DNA of 23,689 nt, from contig JAUIEM010000120.1 of the NCBI GenBank assembly GCA_030428695.1, positions 1 through 23,689 on the forward strand, read 5' to 3'. The notes below the pieces were generated by a model. It searched no databases. It saw nothing but the letters and a program-made list of their open reading frames with translations, and was not told the DNA's origin. Source of the stretch: a bacterium. Its GTDB lineage: Bacteria; Planctomycetota; J058; JAJDCP01. Each line of letters starts with the position of its first letter. Position 1 is the first letter of the stretch. A program made the position numbers and the translations under genes. Below, one piece after another: positions 17,868 through 23,689 of the stretch.

Positions 17868-18685
17868 CGCGCCTCCTCGTCCGGGCTCCCCCACAGCACC
17901 CGCAGCCCGCGCAGGAGCTCCTCCCCCGCCGGAGAATCGAGCGCCGGGAAGCGCGCGCAGGCCCCGTCGAAGCGCGCGAGGAAGTCCTCGAGCCCCGCCC
18001 GCAGCCGCGGGTCGCCGAGCCTGTCGAGCAGCTCCCGCCGCCGCCCCGGATGGCGCCGGACCTCCCGCACCAGCGCGGTCGCCCGCCGCAGCTCGTGCTC
18101 CCCGAAGCCCTCGAGCTCGCGGCGCAGGAGCGCGTGCAGCAGCCGGCTGCGCACGCGCCGCAGCAGCCGCGCTACCTTGTCGACCCCGCAGCCGTTCGCC
18201 GCCGCGATCTCGGTGTTGCGCCGCCCGTGCACGACCCGGTCGGCGAACGCGTAGAGCGCCTCGTGGTCGGCGGTCGGTCCCTGGGTCAGGCTGTCCCGCA
18301 CCTCCTCCATCGCCGCGAGCAGCGAGACCTCGAGGTCGAGGGCGGCGACGTCCTCCGCCGCGGGTTCCGGGATCTCCGCCGGCAGCGGCGCCAGACGCCG
18401 GCGCCGGAACACGTCGACCACCTTCGCCCGCAGCGCGACCTGCAACAGCTGCCGGAAGCGCCCCCGCGAGGGGTCATGCCGGGGCGCGAGCTGCTCGCGG
18501 ATCGCGAGCAGCGCGGCGCTCGCGACGTCCTCCCGGTCATGGACCCCCAGCCGCGGGTAACGGCTCGCCAGATAGCGCTCGAGCACCGGCCGGTAGCGCG
18601 CCGCCTCGGCCCAGCCCGCGGCGTCCTGCCGGAACAGGGCCGAGCGGGTCGTGAACCAGAAGCTCTCGGTGTCGGCGGAAGCCAC
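17864..18685 (-). CDS. ECF-type RNA polymerase sigma factor
   Basis: 273 residues from GTG 18685 with GGGAGGT five bases upstream. The frame is open to an ATG at 18817, but codons there are poor in third-position GC, so I reject that start. Region 2 is at about 30-95: 'RYRPVLERYLASRYPRLGVHDREDVASAALLAIREQL', then 'DPSRGRFRQLLQVALRAKVVDVFRRRR'. Region 4 has an HTH around 'NTEIAAANGCGVDKVARLLRRVRSRLL'. About 80 residues beyond region 4 form an Arg/Leu-rich helical extension of unknown role. There is no anti-sigma gene beside it; the next gene overlaps by four bases and is a transmembrane kinase, suggesting phosphorylation control. 138 bases without a gene separate it from the HEAT/VWA gene upstream. 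Confidence 0.88.
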   Translation of the reverse strand: MASADTESFWFTTRSALFRQDAAGWAEAARYRPVLERYLASRYPRLGVHDREDVASAALLAIREQLAPRHDPSRGRFRQLLQVALRAKVVDVFRRRRLAPLPAEIPEPAAEDVAALDLEVSLLAAMEEVRDSLTQGPTADHEALYAFADRVVHGRRNTEIAAANGCGVDKVARLLRRVRSRLLHALLRRELEGFGEHELRRATALVREVRRHPGRRRELLDRLGDPRLRAGLEDFLARFDGACARFPALDSPAGEELLRGLRVLWGSPDEEAR

Positions 18686-18823
18686 GACGCACCTCCCGGG
18701 GGCATTGTCGGGCAGCGGCGCGGAGGGTGCAAGCGGAGGTGGTTCGGCGATGGAAGTGATTCCTTCTTTCCTTCTTCCACCTGGCTCCCTTGCCATTCCC
18801 TCCAGCGGAAACACCATCTCCTT

Positions 18824-20632
18824 CTACTCGATGTTGACGTAGATCCCGCTGTTCTGCTCGGCGAGCGCTTCCAGCAAGGCCGCGTTGCCGACGAAGTTGA
18901 TCGTGTTGATCTGGATGTTGCGCACCGCGTTGATCTTCGCGACCTCACGCAGGATGTCCTCGGTCGCGGTGAACTTCCCCGAGCCCGGAGAGCCGTCCGT
19001 CAGCAGGTAGATCGTATCGACATGCTCGTCGAACAGCGCCGCCTCGAGGGGGTCGTAGATGTTGGTCCCGCCGGAGGGCTGGGTCTCCTGCACGAAGGCC
19101 TGGGCCTCGGCGACGGTCGCGTCGGTCGCCCTGGTCAGGGCCTCCCGCCAGGGCTGCGTGCCGTGGTCGAAGAGGATGATGTTGAAGTAGGCGCCTTCGG
19201 GCAGCCCCGAGATCGCCTTGATCAGCTCGGACTTCGCGACATCGAGCTTGATGCCGGTGTACTCGGTGCCGCGCAGCTGGCCGGACATGCTGCCCGAGAT
19301 GTCGACGAGGAAGCAGACGCGCTTGCTGACGATCTCGGTGCCGTAGTACGAGCCGCGCTCGCGGGTCGCCGGGGGCAGCGCGGCGCCGGTCGCGACGCGG
19401 GCCTCGCGGTCGGGGAAGACGAAGCTGTCCTTGCGCGGCCTCCACCAGTTCTGCCAGTCCTCCGAGGCGCCGCCGATGTCCTCGCCGGTCAGCCGTTTGA
19501 GGGCGAGCTTGACCTCGAGGTGCAGGCGGCCCTCGACCTCGTCGAGCTGCTCGATCAGGGCCTCGACCGCGTCGCCGTGCGGGATGCGCGCGACCGCCTT
19601 GATCGCGGCGACCTGCACCTGCCAGGCCTTGTCGTCGAGGTGGTCGACGAGGTGCTCGAGCTCCGCGACGTCCTCGTAGGAGCCGAGGGAGTGGATCGCG
19701 ATCGCCCGCATCTCCCAGGTGCGCTTCTTGAGCAGCTTGTGCAGGGCCTTGCGCGCCTTCGGCGTGTCGACGCTGCCCAGGGCGCGGGCGGCCGCGACGA
19801 CCACGCGCGGGTCCTTGTCCTTGGTGCAGTCGATCAGCTCTTCGTCGTAGTCCCCGGCACCGACGGCGCCGAGCAGCTCGCAGCAGCTCTCGCGGATCTC
19901 GGCGAGCTTCGCCTCGCTGTACTCCGCCGCGGTCTCGGCGGCCGGCGCCCAGGACCAGGCGGTCAGCAGGCGCAGGGCGATCAGGGTCGTCGCGGGCGGG
20001 GTGCGGCGCTCGAAGCAGCTCTCGAGCAGCCAGGGCGCCGGCTCGTCGGGGCTGAAGGCCTCGAGCAGCTTCATCACGTGCTGGTTGCGGTTGGCGTCGG
20101 CCTTGTGCTCCGGGAGCCGCAGCTCGGGCGCCGGCAGGGGCACGAGGCTGGTGAACAGGGCGGTGAAGGCGTCGAGCCCGCCGAGGGCGGCGATCGCGTC
20201 GGCGGCGTAGCGGTGGGTGGACGGGTCCTCGAGGGATGGCCGCATCTCCTCGAGGGTGTAGCCTTTTCCGAGCACCGACAGGCTGCGCAGGGCGTAGCTC
20301 TTCAGCGTCGCGTCGTCCCCGAGCCACAGCGAGCGCAGGACGGCGACCGCCTCGTCGGTGCCGTTCTGCTGCAGGGCGTTGACCGCCGCGTTGCGCAGGC
20401 TGACGTCCTCGTGCTCGAGGTAGCGCGCGATCGGCTCGACGCCCTCGACCTTCTGGAAGCGACCGACCTGGTAGAGCGCGCTGCGGATCTGGTTGACGTC
20501 GCCGCTCAGCTCGGCCACCGCGAGCTGCGCGATCGCCTCGAGCAGGTTCGAGGGCTGGACCGGACGCGGCTGGGGGGTCTGCGCGACCGCGACGAGGGAG
20601 AGGCTGACGAGACAGAGGAGGAACGGGCGCAT
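18824..20632 (-). CDS. Exported HEAT-repeat protein with C-terminal VWA domain
   Basis: 602 residues from ATG 20632 with GGAG upstream. The signal peptide is 'MRPFLLCLVSLSLVAVAQT'. Residues about 45-390 are HEAT-type helical repeats, seen as recurring 'AV.AL...G..EAV..L..L' units (for example 'LRNAAVNALQQNGTDEAVAVLRSL', 'VQVAAIKAVARIPHGDAVEALIEQL'). A linker has 'WQNWWRP'. The VWA domain (about 437-602) keeps the complete metal site: 'VDISGSM' (Asp444, Ser446, Ser448), Thr523 in 'GGTNIYD' and Asp546 in 'LLTDGSPGSG'. It should therefore bind a divalent cation and a partner protein outside the cytoplasm. The layout is common in planctomycetes. Although Ro60 is also HEAT-like plus VWA, the signal peptide and lack of TROVE features argue against that identity. 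Confidence 0.88.
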   Translation of the reverse strand: MRPFLLCLVSLSLVAVAQTPQPRPVQPSNLLEAIAQLAVAELSGDVNQIRSALYQVGRFQKVEGVEPIARYLEHEDVSLRNAAVNALQQNGTDEAVAVLRSLWLGDDATLKSYALRSLSVLGKGYTLEEMRPSLEDPSTHRYAADAIAALGGLDAFTALFTSLVPLPAPELRLPEHKADANRNQHVMKLLEAFSPDEPAPWLLESCFERRTPPATTLIALRLLTAWSWAPAAETAAEYSEAKLAEIRESCCELLGAVGAGDYDEELIDCTKDKDPRVVVAAARALGSVDTPKARKALHKLLKKRTWEMRAIAIHSLGSYEDVAELEHLVDHLDDKAWQVQVAAIKAVARIPHGDAVEALIEQLDEVEGRLHLEVKLALKRLTGEDIGGASEDWQNWWRPRKDSFVFPDREARVATGAALPPATRERGSYYGTEIVSKRVCFLVDISGSMSGQLRGTEYTGIKLDVAKSELIKAISGLPEGAYFNIILFDHGTQPWREALTRATDATVAEAQAFVQETQPSGGTNIYDPLEAALFDEHVDTIYLLTDGSPGSGKFTATEDILREVAKINAVRNIQINTINFVGNAALLEALAEQNSGIYVNIE

Positions 20633-20662
20633 CGCGGACTCCGGGCGAAGATTGTGCCCCTG

Positions 20663-20692
20663 ATTCTACCACACGGGGCCGGGCGTGGTCGA
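20663..20692 (-). promoter_or_regulatory. Candidate promoter of the HEAT/VWA gene
   Basis: On the minus strand, TCGACC (20692-20687) and TAGAAT (20668-20663) are 18 bases apart and lie about 30 bases before the ATG. The -10 matches five of six consensus positions and the -35 four of six. It sits in the 138-base divergent region shared with the RND adaptor gene. Confidence 0.45.
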
Positions 20693-20770
20693 TTTTGTGC
20701 GCGGGCGGAACCGACGCCTCGCAAGGAGACGGCCGTGCTCCTATGATCTTCATCGTGCCTGGAGGAAATC

Positions 20771-22132
20771 ATGCTGCGGAGCTGGTTGAAAGCGGGGGCC
20801 CTGGTCGCCCTGTTCGCAGGAGGCGTGTTCGCGCTGGTCGCGATCGCGGGCGCCCGGCCCGGTCCCGAGCGGCTGCCCGCCGAGGACCGGGTCGTGCCGG
20901 TGCGCAGCCTGCGGGTCGTCGCGAGCGACGTCGTGCCGATCCTGGTCGGCTACGGCACCGCCCGGCCGCGCCGGGTGTGGCAGGCGGTCGCCCAGGTCGG
21001 GGGCCGGGTGGTCGGGAAGTTCCCGCGGCTCGAGGCGGGCATCCTCGTGCCCGCCGAGACGATGCTCGTCACGATCGACCCGCGCGAGTACGTCCAGAGC
21101 GTGCGCGAGCTCGAGGCGACGGTCGCCAGCCAGCGCGCGCAGCAGGTCGAGCTCGAGACCACGGCGGTCAACACCCGCGCCTCCCTCGCGATCGAGCGGC
21201 AGTCCCTCGCGCTTGCCGTCGACGAGCTCGACCGCCAGATCGGGATGGCGGCCGCGGGCAAGATCCCCCAGTCCCAGGTCGATGCCCAGGAGCGGCTGGT
21301 GCTCTCGCTGCGGGCCGCGGTCCAGAGCCTCGAGAACGCCCTGCGCCTCGACGACGTGCGCAGCCGCAGCCTGGCCGCGAGCATCGCCGCCAGCGAGGCG
21401 CGGCTCGAGACCGCCCGGCTGCGGCTCTCCTACACCCGCATCGTCGCGCCCTTCGACTGCCGCATCGCCGAGGCCTCCGTCGAGCTCAACCAGAGCGTCA
21501 GCGCCGGCCAGGCCCTGCTCGAGGTGCACGGGCTCGAGGTCGCCGACATCACCGCCCAGGTGCCGATCCACGCCCTCGGCCAGCTGCTCGCCGACGACCG
21601 CCGACGGCTGACCCAGGGGGAGCTGCTCGATCCGGACGTGTTCACGAAGCTGCGCCTGAGCGCCGTCGTGCGCCAGCAGCTCGGCGACGCGGTGGCGGAA
21701 TGGGACGCGCAGGTCGCCCGCATCGCGAGCGCCCTCGACCCGGCGACCCGCACGATCGGCGTCGTGGTCGCGGTCGAGGAACCCTACGCGCAGGCCGAGC
21801 CGGGGGTGCGGCCGCCGATCTTCGAGGGGGCCTTCTGCGAGGTCGAGCTGCGCGGGCCGCGGAAGCCCGGCCAGATCCTCGTGCCGCGGGCGGCGCTGCA
21901 CGGCGATGAGGTGTACGTGATCGACGCCGATGGACGCCTCGAGCGCCGCCGCGTCGAGATCGGCTTCAGCCAGCTCGACCACGTCGTCCTGCGCGCGGGG
22001 CTCGCCGCCGGCGAGACGATCGTGCTCAGCGATCTGGTGCCCGCCATCGAGGGGACGCGCCTCGCGCCGACCGAGGACAGCGTCGCGGTGCGGGCGCGCA
22101 CGCGGGCAGCGGCCGGGCGGGACGCGCGGTGA
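20771..22132 (+). CDS. RND efflux periplasmic adaptor (HlyD/MFP family)
   Basis: 453 residues from ATG 20771 with GGAGGAAAT just upstream. The protein links an inner-membrane RND pump to an outer-membrane channel. An N-terminal anchor helix, 'LVALFAGGVFALVAIAGA', is followed by the first lipoyl half ('VWQAVAQVGGRVVGKFPRLEAGILVPAETMLVTIDPREY'). A long alpha-hairpin comes next (about 115-215; Leu/Arg/Glu/Ala-rich, with 'IPQSQVDAQERL' at the turn). The second lipoyl half is 'LRLSYTRIVAPFDCRIAEASVELNQSVSAGQALLEV', followed by a beta-barrel domain with 'ALDPATRTIGVVVAVEEPY' and a membrane-proximal tail 'VPRAALHGDEVYVID'. It overlaps the permease start by GTGA, so the two are an operon. No specific substrate can be read from the sequence. 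Confidence 0.93.
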   Translation: MLRSWLKAGALVALFAGGVFALVAIAGARPGPERLPAEDRVVPVRSLRVVASDVVPILVGYGTARPRRVWQAVAQVGGRVVGKFPRLEAGILVPAETMLVTIDPREYVQSVRELEATVASQRAQQVELETTAVNTRASLAIERQSLALAVDELDRQIGMAAAGKIPQSQVDAQERLVLSLRAAVQSLENALRLDDVRSRSLAASIAASEARLETARLRLSYTRIVAPFDCRIAEASVELNQSVSAGQALLEVHGLEVADITAQVPIHALGQLLADDRRRLTQGELLDPDVFTKLRLSAVVRQQLGDAVAEWDAQVARIASALDPATRTIGVVVAVEEPYAQAEPGVRPPIFEGAFCEVELRGPRKPGQILVPRAALHGDEVYVIDADGRLERRRVEIGFSQLDHVVLRAGLAAGETIVLSDLVPAIEGTRLAPTEDSVAVRARTRAAAGRDAR

Positions 22133-23689
22133 TCGCCTTCTTCACCCGGCATCCGACGGCCGCCAACCTGCTGATGGTCGTGTTCCTGGTCGTCGGCGCG
22201 CTCGCGCTGCCGAACCTCAAGCGCGAGACCTTCCCCGCCCAGCCCCTCGAGGAGATCGAGGTGCGGGTGGTCTATCCAGGCGCTACAGCAGTCGACATCG
22301 AGGACGCGATCTGCCGCAAGGTCGAAGATGCCCTCGACGGCCTGACCAACATCGACGAGGTCCGGGCCGAGGCCCTCGAAGGGCTCGCCAAGATCACCGT
22401 GCAGGCGGTCGAGGGCTCCGACGTCGCGACCCTGCTCGACGAGGTGCGCAGCGAGGTCGACGCGATCGACGACTTCCCCGACGACGCCGAGCCGCCGGTC
22501 GTCACCCAGCTCGGCAAGACCGACCCGGTATGCTCGATCGCGGTGATCGGGGACATGCCCCTGCCCCACCTCAAGGCGAGCTGCCAGGAGCTCAAGGACC
22601 GGCTGCAGACCCTCGAGACGATCAGCCTGGTCGAGATCCAGGGCTTCGCCGACCACCAGCTGCGCGTCGAGATCTCCCGGGCGCGGCTCCTGCAGCTCGG
22701 CCTGACCGTCGGCGACGTCGCCGCCGCGATCGACGCGCAGAGCCTCGACCTGCCGGCGGGCACCCTCGAGGGGCCCGTGCGGGACGTGCTTGTGCGCTTC
22801 GCCGACGAGCGGCGCAGCGTGCGCGAGCTCGAGGACCTGCTGGTCGTCGGCAGCGCGAGCGGCGCCGAGATCCGGCTCGGCGCGATCGCGACGATCACCG
22901 ACACCTTCGAGACCGACAGCGACCAGTTCCTCTACAACGGCCGCCGGGCCGGCCTGCTCAAGGTCAACAAGACCCGCGCCCAGGACGCCCTGGACGTGAT
23001 CGCAACGGTGCGTCAGTTCATCGCCGACCAGCAGCGGGACGGGCCGCCCGGGCTGCGCCTCGAGCTGACCCAGGACCTGTCGACGCCCGTGCGCGACCGC
23101 CTCGACATGCTGGTCACCAACGGCTGGCAGGGGCTGATCCTGGTCTTCCTGTCGATGTGGCTGTTCTTCAACTTCCGCCTGTCGTTCTGGGTCGCGATGG
23201 GCCTGCCGGTGTCCTTCCTCGGCGGCTTCTTCGTGATGACCTGGCTCGGGCTGTCGCTGAACATGCTGACGATGGTCGCCCTGCTGCTCGCGCTCGGTCT
23301 GCTGATGGACGATGCGATCGTGCTCTCCGAGAACGTCGCCGCCCACCTGCAGCGCGGCAAGTCGGCCCTGCGCGCGGCGATCGACGGCATCGCGGAGGTG
23401 CGGGTCGGGGTCGTGTCGTCCTTCCTGACCACGGTCGCGGTGTTCGGGCCGATCACCTTCATGGTCTGCGTGATGGGCGGGCTCGGCAACCTCGTCGGCG
23501 GCTTCATCGCAGCCTTCATCTTCGCCCAGTTCATCTCGGTCGGCGGCTTTCCCGGCTACCGCGGCTACATGAACGCACCGCTCTTCGATCCGCCGGGCTT
23601 TCCGATCCCGACCCGCGAAGACGGGGAGCAGATCCAGGACCCGGCGGAGGACGAGAAGGGCTTCCGGATCGCGCGGACGGAGGAGCGGG
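22129..23689 (+). CDS. RND efflux permease, 3'-truncated by the window
   Basis: Starts at GTG 22129, overlapping the adaptor stop, and stays open to the last base (520 residues seen of an expected ~1030). It begins 'VIAFFTRHPTAANLLMVVFLVVGALALPNLKRETFP' (TM1), followed by the periplasmic porter domain with 'VVYPGATAVDIEDAICRKVEDAL'. TM2-TM4 read 'LILVFLSMWLFFNFRLSFWVAMGLPVSFLGGFF' and 'LLLALGLLMDDAIVLSENV'; the paired Asp of the proton relay is present. 'VVSSFLTTVAVFGPITFM' follows (to about 23463). After this the family sequence 'VMPVVL.LVL..SL.EAF.ILP.HL' is not found; instead there is 'IAAFIFAQFISVGGFPGYRG' and a hydrophilic, acidic tail. The frame is intact, but the RND match is lost there (see findings). 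Confidence 0.85.
   Translation, partial: MIAFFTRHPTAANLLMVVFLVVGALALPNLKRETFPAQPLEEIEVRVVYPGATAVDIEDAICRKVEDALDGLTNIDEVRAEALEGLAKITVQAVEGSDVATLLDEVRSEVDAIDDFPDDAEPPVVTQLGKTDPVCSIAVIGDMPLPHLKASCQELKDRLQTLETISLVEIQGFADHQLRVEISRARLLQLGLTVGDVAAAIDAQSLDLPAGTLEGPVRDVLVRFADERRSVRELEDLLVVGSASGAEIRLGAIATITDTFETDSDQFLYNGRRAGLLKVNKTRAQDALDVIATVRQFIADQQRDGPPGLRLELTQDLSTPVRDRLDMLVTNGWQGLILVFLSMWLFFNFRLSFWVAMGLPVSFLGGFFVMTWLGLSLNMLTMVALLLALGLLMDDAIVLSENVAAHLQRGKSALRAAIDGIAEVRVGVVSSFLTTVAVFGPITFMVCVMGGLGNLVGGFIAAFIFAQFISVGGFPGYRGYMNAPLFDPPGFPIPTREDGEQIQDPAEDEKGFRIARTEER

Noticed and set aside
18686..18817. Sigma-factor start at ATG 18817
   Set aside because: The AAGGAG would touch the start codon, and the 44 codons have A/T-rich third positions; GTG 18685 has a well-spaced GGGAGGT.

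Overview
The window is a high-GC bacterial chromosome segment that most resembles a member of the Planctomycetota. This assignment is an inference. It rests on a secreted protein that combines a GEVED domain, thrombospondin type 3-like calcium repeats and a C-terminal dockerin-like module; an ECF sigma factor translationally coupled to a membrane Ser/Thr kinase; a BatA-like protein; an exported HEAT-repeat/VWA protein; and very high GC at third codon positions. There are no 16S or ribosomal genes to confirm it. Most genes have a clear Shine-Dalgarno sequence, and several are coupled by ATGA or GTGA overlaps.

Positions 1-4803 (+): the 3' part of a gene for a degenerate HD-GYP-like protein, then a ~1138-residue protein with two degenerate protein-kinase-like domains separated by a long Asp/Ser repeat. 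A second hexanucleotide repeat, in opposite orientation, follows the gene and abuts the terminator of the next gene. Positions 4905-6440 (-): a slipin/SPFH gene, preceded by an RNA locus that I regard as the most interesting item here. It is a ~140-nt RNA with a tRNA-like body in circularly permuted order (T arm, sealed acceptor stem, D arm, anticodon-like arm) held on a terminal stem. This is the layout of the YrlA class of bacterial Y RNAs, which bind Ro60/Rsr proteins. It is followed by a run of hairpins and an intrinsic terminator, then slipin. Y RNAs, Ro60 and slipins occur together in bacterial RNA-repair loci, so the pairing is meaningful, although no Ro60, RtcB or RtcR gene lies in this window.

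Positions 6796-7865: a small exported protein (-) and a short endonuclease V homologue (+), divergently arranged. Positions 7995-11653 (+): the secreted GEVED/dockerin protein and a strong hairpin. Positions 11815-13608 (+): a fused ZIP-like/YraQ-type permease with His- and Cys-rich tails, probably a Zn/Cu exporter. It converges, one base apart, on the minus-strand cluster.

Positions 13610-20632 (-): HEAT/VWA protein, ECF sigma factor, Ser/Thr kinase, exonuclease VII small subunit (xseB), polyprenyl synthetase (ispA type) and a BatA-like protein with a degenerate VWA metal site. xseB, ispA and the BatA-like gene form a tight operon; the sigma factor and kinase form another. Positions 20771-23689 (+): an RND efflux adaptor and the start of its inner-membrane permease, whose recognisable RND sequence stops about 220 bases before the window end.
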